A stretch of DNA of 64,000 nt from Hellea sp039977295. GTDB lineage: Bacteria; Pseudomonadota; Alphaproteobacteria; Caulobacterales; Maricaulaceae. The stretch spans positions 806,001 through 870,000 of the forward strand of contig JBDWDN010000012.1 of the NCBI GenBank assembly GCA_039977295.1, read 5' to 3'. A program made the translations under genes and the position numbers. The notes beneath the pieces are model-generated. The model searched no databases. It was not told the origin of the DNA and worked only from the letters and a program-made list of their open reading frames with translations. This document shows, one piece after another, positions 15,413 through 24,713 of this stretch; within the stretch, counting starts at the first letter, position 1; the number at the start of each line of letters is the position of its first letter.

Positions 15413-15545
15413 ATTCCCGCGATAACCCGCTTTATCCGCTTTGCAAAGTCCTATAAGTGCATCAATTACAGCACAACGTAATGTTAAGCTTGAAAATGAG
15501 GCCATTTTACGGTTCTTAACGCAAAAGATGATGAAAGATTCTGAT

Positions 15546-16565
15546 ATGTCTGAAAAAGGCCTGACTTACGCCGATGCTGGTGTTGATATCGATGCAGGTG
15601 ACCGCTTGGTTGACCGCATTAAACCTTTGGTCAAAGCGACACGCCGCGCGGGGGCCGATGGATCCATTGGCGGATTTGGCGGCGCCTTTGATTTAAAGGC
15701 AGCGGGATTTAAAGACCCTGTCTTAGTGTCAGGCACAGACGGCGTGGGCACAAAGTTGCGGATTGCAATTGATACAGGAATTCTTGATACAGTTGGTATC
15801 GATCTTGTCGCCATGTGCGTGAACGACATTTTGGCTAATGGCGCCGAGCCGCTCTTTTTTCTCGATTATTTTGCAACAGGCCGTTTAGACACGGATAAAG
15901 CAACGGCTGTAATTTCAGGCATTGCCGAAGGCTGCAAACAATCCGGCGCGGCGCTTATCGGCGGCGAGACAGCAGAGATGCCAGGAATGTATGAAGGTGA
16001 TGATTTTGATTTAGCGGGCTTTGTTGTCGGTGCTGCGGAGCGTGACGCCATGCTTCCGCGTCACGGCGATATGGCAGCTGGCGACGTTTTGATTGGGATA
16101 GCGTCAAGCGGCCCGCATTCAAATGGTTATTCTCTGATCCGTAAAATTGTAGAGCGTTCGGGCTTATCATGGGATGACGCGTCGCCATTTTCCGATAATC
16201 AAACCCTCGGCGAAGCTCTTATTGTGCCGACAAAATTATATGTAAAATCCATTTTGCCGATTATCAAAGACGGTCTTGTGACCGGGTTAGCGCATATTAC
16301 GGGCGGCGGCCTGACGGAGAACACCCCGCGTATGCTGCCCAAAACCCTCACCCATGATATTGATATGGATTCATTCCCGCGTCCTGATGTGTTCAAATGG
16401 CTCCAAGAGACCGGTCAAGTCGCGGAAGCTGAAATGCAGCGGGCCTTTAATTGCGGTATTGGTATGGTCTTGGCTGTGAAACCTGAGAACATGACGGCTG
16501 TTCTCGAGCGTCTTGAAACTGCAGGTGAGCCTTCCTGGGTTATCGGTCAACTCAATGATGCGTAA
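15546..16565 (+). CDS. purM: Phosphoribosylformylglycinamidine cyclo-ligase (AIR synthetase)
   Basis: PurM, 339 residues, closes FGAM to AIR in step five of purine synthesis with ATP hydrolysis. Recognisable motifs are GLTYADAGVDIDAGD at the N-terminus, GGFGGAFDL, VLVSGTDGVGTKLRIA, the phosphate-binding GGETAEMPGMY and HITGGGLTENTPR. The ATG at 15546 begins the family's canonical SEKGLTYADAG and is preceded by GAAAGA; in-frame codons back to 15441 would add non-conserved sequence. The 3' end overlaps purN, so the two enzymes are made together. Confidence 0.95.
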   Translation: MSEKGLTYADAGVDIDAGDRLVDRIKPLVKATRRAGADGSIGGFGGAFDLKAAGFKDPVLVSGTDGVGTKLRIAIDTGILDTVGIDLVAMCVNDILANGAEPLFFLDYFATGRLDTDKATAVISGIAEGCKQSGAALIGGETAEMPGMYEGDDFDLAGFVVGAAERDAMLPRHGDMAAGDVLIGIASSGPHSNGYSLIRKIVERSGLSWDDASPFSDNQTLGEALIVPTKLYVKSILPIIKDGLVTGLAHITGGGLTENTPRMLPKTLTHDIDMDSFPRPDVFKWLQETGQVAEAEMQRAFNCGIGMVLAVKPENMTAVLERLETAGEPSWVIGQLNDA

Positions 16566-17142
16566 GATACGAACGGCGGTTCTGATTTCAGGCCGCGGCT
16601 CTAATATGGTTGCATTGACCCAAGCCGCCCAGGCGGCTGACTATCCGGCTGACATTGCACTGGTCGTGTCCAACATACCATCAGCAGCCGGCCTTCAAAA
16701 AGCTGAAGCTCTAGGCGTGACGGCCCTGACAATTGATCACACTGAATTTTCCTCTCGCCGGAAATTTGAAAAAGCCCTGCATGCTGTTTTACGAGAGGCC
16801 AAAATCGACCTCATATGCTGCGCCGGCTTCATGCGTGTTTTGACGCCTTGGTTCTGTAGCCGCTGGGAAAACCGCATCCTTAATATACATCCCTCGCTCT
16901 TACCCAAATATAAGGGACTGAATACGCATCAACGCGCTCTTGACGCTGGGGACCGCGAGCATGGCTGTACGGTTCACTTCGTGACAGCGGAACTTGATGC
17001 AGGCTTAACTATTCTTCAACACTCTATCGCTATCCGAGTAGAAGACACCAGTGACAGCTTAGCCGCCAGGCTTTTGCCTTTAGAACAAGCCTTATTTGTT
17101 CGCGCTTTGGATAAAATAGCTCGGAAGATGCTGGGCCATTAA
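16555..17142 (+). CDS. purN: Phosphoribosylglycinamide formyltransferase (GART)
   Basis: PurN, 195 residues, transfers the formyl group from 10-formyl-THF to GAR. Motifs are AVLISGRGSNMVAL (GAR phosphate loop), AGFMRVLTPWF, the catalytic ILNIHPSLLPKYKGL with Asn and His, and the aspartate in GCTVHFVTAELDAG. Two adjacent ATG codons (16555 and 16558) lie inside the end of purM; the 8-11 base overlap implies translational coupling. Length matches the family. Confidence 0.94.
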   Translation: MMRKIRTAVLISGRGSNMVALTQAAQAADYPADIALVVSNIPSAAGLQKAEALGVTALTIDHTEFSSRRKFEKALHAVLREAKIDLICCAGFMRVLTPWFCSRWENRILNIHPSLLPKYKGLNTHQRALDAGDREHGCTVHFVTAELDAGLTILQHSIAIRVEDTSDSLAARLLPLEQALFVRALDKIARKMLGH

Positions 17143-17294
17143 TCGCAACCTATTGTTAACTGTAATTGTGACAACTGCGTATTAACGCATTGGTAACTTT
17201 ATTTCGTAAGCCATTCGAAAACTCCTTCCCGTAAAACGCCATTGAATAAACCTCGGAATGAATCCGAGAAACTGTGGGTAATAGGGTTATAGAA

Positions 17295-18926
17295 ATGGCT
17301 ATCGTAAAGAAGGCAACGAATATCTTAAAGCGTTTGAAACGCGATGAAAGCGGCATGGCTGCCATATCATGGGCGCTTAGTTTGACCGCTATCATTGGGG
17401 CTATGGGCGCAGCGATGGACTTCGCTATGCTTTCCAGTGCGGATGCTCGTTCACAAACAATAGCCGATACTACTGCCCTCTCTGCAGCAATTTATATGAA
17501 AACTTTCGAACAAATACCTCAGGACCGAGAGAAGGGTTTGATTGGTGACTACACAGCGGACGAACTCGGCTATGATTACCGGAATTGGGTTATTGACGGC
17601 GCTGACGGCGTTAGCGTTAATATTGCTTATGATAATGTGAAACGCGAAGCCACAGCTACCGTAATTGGTTATACTCAGCCAACACTTGTGCAGATATTAG
17701 GGTTTGGGAAGCTAAAGTTTAAAGCGCAGACCGTTGTAAAGTATTTTGAGAAAGATATTCAGGACCCGGCAAGTGTTGTAATGGTCTTAGACAATTCTGG
17801 CTCGATGGCTTTTGACGACCTCCCGATTGACGCGTCCGGCAACGCGCCTGCTAATGCTGAACGCCGTATGGATGGCCTAAAAACAAGCGCGAAGAACTTC
17901 ATGGCTATGTTGAGTGAAACCGTGGGACCTCAAACTGCGGACAGTGGAGAACCTCGAGTATTGCGCACAGGCATGATGGCGTTTGACGGCGCTATCATTT
18001 CCTCGAGAACTATTCCTATGCACTGGGGAACGATCTCTGATAGCCAAATAAATTCTATGACTCCAGTTGGATCTACTAACTCAGCCCCGCCTCTTCAAGT
18101 GGCAAACACATGGTTGAATGTCAATGAACCTTCGATCCACGAAGCCGAAAACCCTGGTAAAACACCTCTAAAATATGTGATTTTGATGACGGATGGTAAA
18201 AACCAAGGTGACTTGGAGTGGGTAAACCGCGAGGGTACAGAAACATGGAGACGATATGTAACCGGGGCGACATCACCCGATGGACTTGATGAAGTTTCGT
18301 CTAGTCAAGTGGAAACCGTCCCTGAAGTCTGTGAGATGGAAAACCGTTACAAACGATATTACGATTACGATTGGTATGGAACATATTGGTTTGGAGAGTG
18401 GGATGATGAAATCATAACACCGTCAAATCACAACCATAGAAGGTGGGGTCCATACAGACGTTATTCACACCCAACACCGTCACAGACTGAAGTTTGCACC
18501 CCTGCAGAATATGAAACACGTTATAGTGGATATGAATATGGCTACGGTGAAGAAGCGCCGGATAATTCCGGAGGTTGGACAGAAGGAGAACAGGACGTCC
18601 CCGCCAACATTGCAAGCCGTGCAGAGTGCGATACTTTGCATGCTGCGGGAGTTGAAGTGTTCACAATCGGATTTGCCCTTGTGCCGGGACAGTTTGAAAC
18701 AAATGAATGGGCAGATAGGCCAGGAGCTTACACGCCTTACCCTAGCAATGGTTCGTACAATTACTCAGATTCAATAAAAAGTACAAATCTCGCAAAAGGA
18801 ATGTTACAATATTGTGCTAGTAAGGATCAAAATTTCATTACGGCGGATGATGTTGCATCATTAGAGACGGCTTTCGACCTTATCGGCAACACAATAATCA
18901 AAGAGATCATCCGTATCTCTTCATAA
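17295..18926 (+). CDS. TadE/TadG-family protein with von Willebrand A domain
   Basis: A 543-residue protein with the TadG layout: a basic N-terminus, DESGMAAISWALSLTAIIGAMGAAMDFA as the prepilin-like/TM segment (residues 20-48), the usual DARSQTIADTTALSAA helix, then a vWA domain with MIDAS residues DNSGS (about 166) and MTDGK (about 300). After the MTDG strand comes an insertion of about 130 residues unusually rich in Tyr, Trp, Arg and Glu. The domain closes with AGVEVFTIGFAL. No other Flp/Tad pilus genes are nearby, so it is an orphan. It is probably anchored in the inner membrane with the vWA domain outside. Start chosen at 17295, with AGGG upstream. A strong hairpin terminator follows the stop. 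Confidence 0.85.
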   Translation: MAIVKKATNILKRLKRDESGMAAISWALSLTAIIGAMGAAMDFAMLSSADARSQTIADTTALSAAIYMKTFEQIPQDREKGLIGDYTADELGYDYRNWVIDGADGVSVNIAYDNVKREATATVIGYTQPTLVQILGFGKLKFKAQTVVKYFEKDIQDPASVVMVLDNSGSMAFDDLPIDASGNAPANAERRMDGLKTSAKNFMAMLSETVGPQTADSGEPRVLRTGMMAFDGAIISSRTIPMHWGTISDSQINSMTPVGSTNSAPPLQVANTWLNVNEPSIHEAENPGKTPLKYVILMTDGKNQGDLEWVNREGTETWRRYVTGATSPDGLDEVSSSQVETVPEVCEMENRYKRYYDYDWYGTYWFGEWDDEIITPSNHNHRRWGPYRRYSHPTPSQTEVCTPAEYETRYSGYEYGYGEEAPDNSGGWTEGEQDVPANIASRAECDTLHAAGVEVFTIGFALVPGQFETNEWADRPGAYTPYPSNGSYNYSDSIKSTNLAKGMLQYCASKDQNFITADDVASLETAFDLIGNTIIKEIIRISS

Positions 18927-18951
18927 TATAATGCCGTTCCTAATAACAATA

Positions 18952-18983
18952 AAAAAGGCCGGGTCTCTCGACTCGGCCTTTTT
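18952..18983. terminator. Bidirectional rho-independent terminator
   Basis: AAAAAGGCCGGGTC (18952-18965) pairs with GACTCGGCCTTTTT (18970-18983) around a TCTC loop: a 14-bp stem with one G-T wobble. A-runs and T-runs flank it on both strands. It sits between the convergent tadG-like and ndk genes and can end both transcripts. Confidence 0.92.
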
Positions 18984-19003
18984 GTTTGGGATGTGCTTCA
19001 GCT

Positions 19004-19426
19004 TTACCCAACGATTTCATCATCGCTAAAGAAGAACTTAATTTCTTCAGCCGCTGTTTCAGGTGCGTCTGACCCGTGAACAGTATTTGCATCGATGCTT
19101 TGCGCAAATTCTGCGCGGATTGTACCGGCGTCGGCTTCTGCTGGATTAGTTGCGCCCATAACTTTGCGGTATTCAGCAATAGCGTTCTCGCCCTCAAGAA
19201 CCTGAACAACAACAGGGCCAGACATCATAAACGCGACAAGATCATTATAGAATGGACGCTCTGAATGAACCGCGTAAAAACCGCCAGCTTGCTCTTTTGT
19301 AAGCTGAACGCGTTTTTGCGCAACAATACGAAGGCCTGCTTCTTCGATCTTGGCGTTGACTTTACCTGTGATGTTGCGCGCAGTCGCGTCAGGCTTGATG
19401 ATAGAGAAAGTACGTTGAACAGCCAT
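19004..19426 (-). CDS. ndk: Nucleoside diphosphate kinase
   Basis: Ndk, 140 residues, moves the gamma-phosphate between NTPs and NDPs through a phosphohistidine. The sequence runs from the canonical QRTFSIIKPDATARNITGKV to the active-site NTVHGSDAPETAAEEIKFFF, with catalytic His in VHGSD and the Kpn-loop region HSERPFYNDL. Start ATG at 19426 has AGGAG at good spacing. A lone gene; its transcript ends in the hairpin at 18952-18983. Confidence 0.97.
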   Translation of the reverse strand: MAVQRTFSIIKPDATARNITGKVNAKIEEAGLRIVAQKRVQLTKEQAGGFYAVHSERPFYNDLVAFMMSGPVVVQVLEGENAIAEYRKVMGATNPAEADAGTIRAEFAQSIDANTVHGSDAPETAAEEIKFFFSDDEIVG

Positions 19427-19514
19427 GATGGGCTCCTATTGGTTTGTTTGAGTCGAATTTGCGCACCCGATAACGGCGGATTGACTATATGTAAAGGCAT
19501 GTTACGCACCGCTC

Positions 19515-21404
19515 GTGCTTCATATTAATGACTTAACATATCGAATTGAGGGCCGCCCGCTCTTTACCCAAGCGACTTTGGCCATTTCCAAGGGTCATAA
19601 AGTCGGCCTTGTCGGGCGTAATGGCACAGGTAAGTCTACACTTTTTCGTTTGATTAAGGGCGAAATTTCACCTGATGATGGCGAAATAAATCTTCGTAAA
19701 AATATGCGCTTAGGCGCTGTGGAACAAGAAGTCCCCAGCGGGCCGCAAAGTTTAATGGCGACTGTTTTGGCGGCGGATAAAGAACGCACAGCATTGCTGG
19801 CCGAATCAGAAATCGCGGTTGAGCCTAACCGTATTGCCGCCATTCATACGCGTCTATCAGATATTGACGCCTATAGCGCCGAAGCCAGGGCTGGCTTTAT
19901 TCTTTCAGGTCTCGGCTTTTCAGGTGACGACCAGCAGCGCCCCTGCTCTGACTTTTCTGGCGGATGGCGCATGCGGGTCGCCCTCGCCGCTATGCTTTTT
20001 GCAAAACCTGATATGTTATTGCTGGATGAACCAACAAATTATTTGGATGTCGAGGGCGCGGTCTGGCTTGAGGCTCATATCCGTAGCTATCGCGGCACGG
20101 CTCTTATCATTTCGCATGACCGGGATTTTTTGAATAAAGCTGTGACCCATATCGCCCACCTGCGCGGCGGAAAGCTCTTTAACTACCCGGGCGGATATGA
20201 CCGCTTTGAAGCCACGCTCGCGGAACAAAACCGCCTCAACATGACACTATTGGGCAAGCAAGAAGATGAACGCCGCCGGCTCGAAGCCTTTGTGATACGC
20301 AATAGAGCCAAAGCGAGCAAAGCCAAACAAGCCCAGTCCCGCGTGAAGCGGCTTGAGAAAATGCGGCCCGTCGCAACCATCATTAGCGATCCAATTGCGC
20401 CTATCGATCTGCCCAGCCCTGAACGCTCTTTAAATCCTCCGATCATTCGTTTTGATGACGTGAAACTAGGTTACACGGAGGACGTCACAATTTTGCGGAG
20501 TCTCAATCAACGTATAGATCCTGATGATCGCGTTGGCATTCTCGGAAAAAACGGCGAAGGCAAATCAACCTTCGCTAAGGCCGTAATGGGGGAGCTATTG
20601 CCGCAGGAAGGTTTTATTAAACGTCATAAAAAACTCCGCATTGGCTATTTCGCGCAACATCAAATCGATGCCCTCAATCCCCTCGCCTCGGCCTATACAC
20701 ATATTTTAGAGCTAATGCCCGAGGCAACAGAAGCTCAAAGGCGCGCCCGGCTCGCACAATTTGGTCTTGGCGTGAAAAATGCCGAGACGCCTGCAGGAGA
20801 TCTATCAGGCGGTGAGAAGGCGCGGCTTCTATTCTCACTCATAGGTTTTCATAAGCCTCACCTTTTGGTCCTTGATGAGCCCGCAAACCACCTGGACATC
20901 GACAGCCGCGCCGAGCTCATCAAATCCCTCAATGGGTATGATGGCGCGGTTCTAGTTATTTCCCACGACAGGAACTTACTCGAAGCCGTCGTAGACCGGC
21001 TTTGGCTTGTCGATAAGGGCACCGTTAGTACATATGAGGGCTCACTCGAAGATTACCGCGCTTTGCAGCTAGAAAAAGACCGTTCAAATAAGAAACAAAA
21101 TACGGGAGAAGGTGATGCCCGCAAGCAATCTCGCCGAGACGCTGCCCAAGCGCGCAAACGTCTCGCGCCGCTCAAGAAAGCCTATGAAAATCTCGAGCGC
21201 AAAATTGCAAAAGCCAAAGCCCGCATTCCCGAAATTGAAAAACAGCTTTCTGTTAGCGACATATTTACCAAGACGCCTGATAAGGCTGTGAAGCTCGGCC
21301 AGGAAAGGGCAGAGATATTACGGGAAATCGAATCTCTTGAAATAGAGTGGCTTGAGGCTTTTGAAAGCTATGAGGCGGCACAAGTTTCAGAGGGACTAGA
21401 TTAG
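19515..21404 (+). CDS. ABC-F family ATP-binding protein (YheS/Uup-like)
   Basis: A 629-residue soluble protein with two ABC ATPase domains and no membrane segments, the ABC-F layout. Domain 1 has GRNGTGKST, FSGGWRMR and LLLDEPTNYLD. The inter-domain linker is rich in Arg/Lys (RNRAKASKAKQAQSRVKRLEK). Domain 2 has GKNGEGKST, LSGGEKARL and LVLDEPANHLD. A lysine-rich coiled coil (about 535-615) ends the protein. ABC-F proteins bind the ribosomal E site and rescue or tune translation; length and the coiled coil suggest YheS-like rather than resistance types. The start is GTG at 19515 with no strong SD. Confidence 0.9.
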   Translation: MLHINDLTYRIEGRPLFTQATLAISKGHKVGLVGRNGTGKSTLFRLIKGEISPDDGEINLRKNMRLGAVEQEVPSGPQSLMATVLAADKERTALLAESEIAVEPNRIAAIHTRLSDIDAYSAEARAGFILSGLGFSGDDQQRPCSDFSGGWRMRVALAAMLFAKPDMLLLDEPTNYLDVEGAVWLEAHIRSYRGTALIISHDRDFLNKAVTHIAHLRGGKLFNYPGGYDRFEATLAEQNRLNMTLLGKQEDERRRLEAFVIRNRAKASKAKQAQSRVKRLEKMRPVATIISDPIAPIDLPSPERSLNPPIIRFDDVKLGYTEDVTILRSLNQRIDPDDRVGILGKNGEGKSTFAKAVMGELLPQEGFIKRHKKLRIGYFAQHQIDALNPLASAYTHILELMPEATEAQRRARLAQFGLGVKNAETPAGDLSGGEKARLLFSLIGFHKPHLLVLDEPANHLDIDSRAELIKSLNGYDGAVLVISHDRNLLEAVVDRLWLVDKGTVSTYEGSLEDYRALQLEKDRSNKKQNTGEGDARKQSRRDAAQARKRLAPLKKAYENLERKIAKAKARIPEIEKQLSVSDIFTKTPDKAVKLGQERAEILREIESLEIEWLEAFESYEAAQVSEGLD

Positions 21405-21456
21405 GGGTGTGGTTTAAATCGTGCATGGGCTGATGCGCAAATAGTGGGATAACGCT

Positions 21457-22284
21457 ATGTTTATTGGCCGTTTAATGCGTGAGGAAGATGCTTATCTTCA
21501 ATTTGAAGTCATGTCCTGGCTCATCAAAAGATACGGCCCGCCACAAGCCCCCAAAGTTCCGTCCCCTATTCATAAAACCGAGCAACTCTCCGATCTTTGC
21601 TGGCATGAAGACGACGTTCGAACTGTATTTGACTGGGCGCAGGATAGTTTTGGCCGAATAAAAAGCGAGTGCGGAATGGAGGATTGGTCAATCCAAATCG
21701 CGCCTCAACCTGATGAACGCTTTGACTCACGGCATATGCAATTCTCTCAAAGTTGGAATACAGACAGCAAAGAGCCCTATTATGTGGATGGCTATGGCCG
21801 CCCGGTCATTCATTATGACCCCCGCCATTGCGAAGACCCTGGCTATTTCGCCGCGCGCGTGATCATAAAACTAGCGGAAATTAAGCTCATGAACTTTACG
21901 CCAGAAAGAGGCATAAGCCCGTTACAGTCAGGAATTCTGACCTTAACGGCTGTTTGTTACATGCGGCAGGGCTTTGCCTTAGCGGCCCTCCCCGACGCCG
22001 TGACGCATTACCTCACTCGCGAGGGCGACACAGCAAAGGTACCGCCGCGGATCATCAACAACACTTTGGTCTTTTCGAACTGCTTGATGATGCTCTCGCG
22101 CAAACTCACACCTGAGCAGATTGTGGCGAGTTATGGCTGCATCATCCCCAAAGCCCACAGGAAGAAAATTCGCCCCGCCTGTAAACAGATAGAAAGCTAT
22201 ACGGCAGAGATAAAAGTGATAAGACTTTTGGCCAATCCCACGCGGGATAGTTTTGAAAATAGAAGTTACGCTGTCTACGCCTAG
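21457..22284 (+). CDS. Conserved-looking hypothetical protein
   Basis: A 275-residue soluble protein I do not recognise, with no signal peptide or membrane helix. The N-terminal part is acidic with several tryptophans (LCWHEDDVRTVFDWAQDSF). The centre reads YVDGYGRPVIHYDPRHCEDPGYFAARVIIKLAEIKLM, which resembles the strand plus helix preceding the HExxH of zincin-like proteases, but no HExxH is present. If related, it would be inactive. The C-terminal third is basic and helical. It follows the ABC-F gene by 52 bases on the same strand and may share its transcript. Its 3' end nearly touches a convergent lipoprotein gene. Confidence 0.65.
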   Translation: MFIGRLMREEDAYLQFEVMSWLIKRYGPPQAPKVPSPIHKTEQLSDLCWHEDDVRTVFDWAQDSFGRIKSECGMEDWSIQIAPQPDERFDSRHMQFSQSWNTDSKEPYYVDGYGRPVIHYDPRHCEDPGYFAARVIIKLAEIKLMNFTPERGISPLQSGILTLTAVCYMRQGFALAALPDAVTHYLTREGDTAKVPPRIINNTLVFSNCLMMLSRKLTPEQIVASYGCIIPKAHRKKIRPACKQIESYTAEIKVIRLLANPTRDSFENRSYAVYA

Positions 22285-22287
22285 AGT

Positions 22288-22767
22288 CTAGCGGCAGACA
22301 ACCTCTTGCACATATCCTTCGCGGTCGAGTTCAATGGTTAGCCTGCTCTCATCCACAGGCCCTAATTGAATACGATCAGTGACGGTCCGAATAGAGGGCG
22401 CATAGAGAACTTGGCTCGGCAAATAATCCCTCACTTCTAAAAATGGAGGCTCAGGATCAATCCCGTCAATGCGCTCACGGTCAAAGTCTTCTAGAAATGC
22501 GGGTTTTAAAATCCGTTTCGTTCCGGGTAGCCCCGCAATATAAATCGCGCCTTCATGCCGCCCGACAAGACCGCGGTAGAGATGGGACTGGCAGGCATCA
22601 ACACCTTGTATCATAGGGGTTGGCGCTGGGTTTAGATATTCTGGCCGCACATATTGCCCCTGCCCAGGCGCAGGTCTGTAGGCTGGGTAGTTAGGATAGC
22701 CAACACCTTGCGAAGGCGCACATGCCGATAAACCAAATATTGCACAAAGCGGTAGAATACGAATCAT
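22288..22767 (-). CDS. Lipoprotein with peptidase-inhibitor I78-like domain
   Basis: A 159-residue lipoprotein. The signal peptide MIRILPLCAIFGLSACAPS has the lipobox LSAC. A proline/tyrosine-rich linker (YPNYPAYRPAPGQGQ) leads to a C-terminal domain that opens DACQSHLYRGLVGRHEGAI and ends ESRLTIELDREGYVQEVVCR. The paired cysteines and the RLxIELDxxGxVxxVxC ending are the I78 (Elafin-unrelated, Aspergillus elastase inhibitor-type) signature. It may protect the periplasm against serine proteases; this role is family-based. An ATG five codons earlier (22782) is an alternative start. Confidence 0.75.
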   Translation of the reverse strand: MIRILPLCAIFGLSACAPSQGVGYPNYPAYRPAPGQGQYVRPEYLNPAPTPMIQGVDACQSHLYRGLVGRHEGAIYIAGLPGTKRILKPAFLEDFDRERIDGIDPEPPFLEVRDYLPSQVLYAPSIRTVTDRIQLGPVDESRLTIELDREGYVQEVVCR

Positions 22768-22919
22768 AAACCCTAATAGCATAAAAGCTTTCGAAAAGGT
22801 TATAAGCTAGGCCCTAAACGCTGTGCATCTGTAACCTTGACCTTTGTTAATGCATCACTATGTTGCGGCGCTTAAAGCGATGGGAGGGCCCACGCTACTT
22901 ATTATAAAGTTGACCTCAT

Positions 22920-24713
22920 TTGAGTTCCGATATCCAAACTGAAGAAATTGCGGCAGACGCCCCAGTTGATGTGAAATTTAACGAGCTAGGCCTCGACCCC
23001 AAAATCCTCAAAGCTCTTGACGATATGGGCTATGTAAAGCCGACGCCTATCCAAGCTAAAGCCATACCCGCAGCGCTAAAGCAGCGTGATGTTTTGGGCA
23101 TTGCGCAAACAGGCACAGGCAAGACCGGCGCTTTCGTTCTCCCTACAATGCACAAGCTCGCCAAAGGCAGAGCACGGGCACGTATGCCGCGATGCCTCAT
23201 CGTCTGTCCAACACGCGAACTCGCCGCCCAAGTGGCTGAGAACGTCGAGCAATATGGCAAGTATTTGAAACTCGAAATGGCGCTGCTCATTGGCGGCGTA
23301 AGTTTCGCCGAGCAAGATAAAAAACTCTCGCGCGGCGTTGATATCCTTATCGCGACGCCTGGCCGTTTGCTCGACCAATTTGAACGCGGCAAAATCTTAA
23401 TGACGGGTGTTCAAACACTTGTTGTCGATGAAGCAGACCGCATGCTCGATATGGGTTTCATCCCAGACATCGAACGTATCTTTGAATTAACGCCCTTCAC
23501 CCGCCAAGTTCTCTTTTTCTCAGCAACAATGCCGGGCGAGATTAAACGCCTTGTCGATCAATTCCTGCACCGCCCCGTCTCGATCCAGATTGCGCGTACG
23601 AATATGACAGCGAAGACTGTGACACAAAAAATCGTGCGTATGCCGTCATCTGACCCAAAGCAGAAGCGCACCGCCCTGCGCTGGCTTATTGAAAATAATG
23701 ATGTCGATAATGGTATCATTTTCTGTAACCGCAAAAAAGACGTCGATATCGTTGCTAAATCTCTATCGGTCCACGGCATTTCATCCGCGCCTATTCACGG
23801 TGACTTGGCGCAGTCACTGCGCACTCAGACACTTGAGAAGTTTAAAAACGGCGAGATCAAAATGCTTGTCGCGAGTGATGTTGCGGCGCGAGGGCTTGAC
23901 GTTCCGTCCGTCAGCCATGTTTTCAATTATGATGTGCCAAACCACTCTGAAGACTATGTCCATAGGATCGGCCGTACGGGACGCGCTGGACGCAAAGGTG
24001 ACACGGTCATGCTTGTAGCGCGTTTGGACGAAAAGAATTACGCAGAAATCCTTAATCTCATTAATATGGAATCGATTGAAGAAGTCGAAATTCCTGGCAT
24101 CGAAGACTTCCCCAAAGATGGCGGAAAATATCGCAAAGGCCGAGATGACAAAAAAGGTCGTAGCCGTAATGGCGGCAGAGACAGAAAACGTGGCGGCCGC
24201 CGCGATCATTCTGAATCGCGTTCTAGCCGCCCGCCGCGCAAAGAACACTCCGCAGAACAAGCCCATACGTCTAAGGTGGAAACTCCTAAGGTAGAAGAAA
24301 AGCCAAAGAGGGCTTCTTCGCGCCGTGCAGCACCTAAGCGCAAGCCCATCGAGTCCGACGCCCAAGAAAGCACCCCCAAGGCGACCGAATCGAAATCGCG
24401 CCGCGCAGCGCCTAAACGCGCGCCAAAAGAAGCTTCCGCTTCGGACTCCGCAAACGAGACAACCGAGTCAAAACCTCGCCGTGAGAAAGCGCCCCGCTCC
24501 GAAAACCGTGAAAACAAACGGAGCAATGAAAAGCGGCCTCCTAAGAAACGACCAGAGAATAACCGCTCGGAAAATAAACGTTCAGACAAAAATCGTTCAG
24601 ACAATAAACGTTCTGGAAACAATAAAGGCCGGGACCGCAATGGCCTTAAAGAAAATAAAGTCGAAGGTTTTGGCGATACTATGCCAGCGTTTTTTGGGTC
24701 TAGTTTGAAATAA
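22920..24713 (+). CDS. DEAD-box RNA helicase (RhlE-like) with long basic disordered tail
   Basis: A 597-residue helicase. Motifs in order: Q motif FNELGLDPKILKAL...TPIQ, motif I AQTGTGKTGA, Ia PTRELAAQ, Ib TPGRLLD, II VDEADRMLD, III FFSATMP, V VAARGLDVPSVSHV and VI YVHRIGRTGRAG. From about residue 400 the protein is a charged low-complexity tail with RGG-like (GGRDRKRGGRRD), SRRAAPKR and RSENKRSDKNRSDNKRS repeats, typical of RNA-binding or condensate-forming extensions. A TGA stop lies three codons upstream and no ATG lies before the Q motif, so the start is TTG at 22920 with a weak SD. The last 14 bases overlap the convergent hydrolase gene. Confidence 0.92.
   Translation: MSSDIQTEEIAADAPVDVKFNELGLDPKILKALDDMGYVKPTPIQAKAIPAALKQRDVLGIAQTGTGKTGAFVLPTMHKLAKGRARARMPRCLIVCPTRELAAQVAENVEQYGKYLKLEMALLIGGVSFAEQDKKLSRGVDILIATPGRLLDQFERGKILMTGVQTLVVDEADRMLDMGFIPDIERIFELTPFTRQVLFFSATMPGEIKRLVDQFLHRPVSIQIARTNMTAKTVTQKIVRMPSSDPKQKRTALRWLIENNDVDNGIIFCNRKKDVDIVAKSLSVHGISSAPIHGDLAQSLRTQTLEKFKNGEIKMLVASDVAARGLDVPSVSHVFNYDVPNHSEDYVHRIGRTGRAGRKGDTVMLVARLDEKNYAEILNLINMESIEEVEIPGIEDFPKDGGKYRKGRDDKKGRSRNGGRDRKRGGRRDHSESRSSRPPRKEHSAEQAHTSKVETPKVEEKPKRASSRRAAPKRKPIESDAQESTPKATESKSRRAAPKRAPKEASASDSANETTESKPRREKAPRSENRENKRSNEKRPPKKRPENNRSENKRSDKNRSDNKRSGNNKGRDRNGLKENKVEGFGDTMPAFFGSSLK

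Noticed and set aside
17182..17196. TTAA-CGCATTG-GTAA, a near match to a CtrA site upstream of the TadG-like gene
   Set aside because: One mismatch in an AT-rich stretch; too common by chance to report as a feature without conservation.
23814..24365. 183-codon minus-strand frame inside the DEAD-box gene
   Set aside because: Shadow of the helicase core and its repetitive basic tail.
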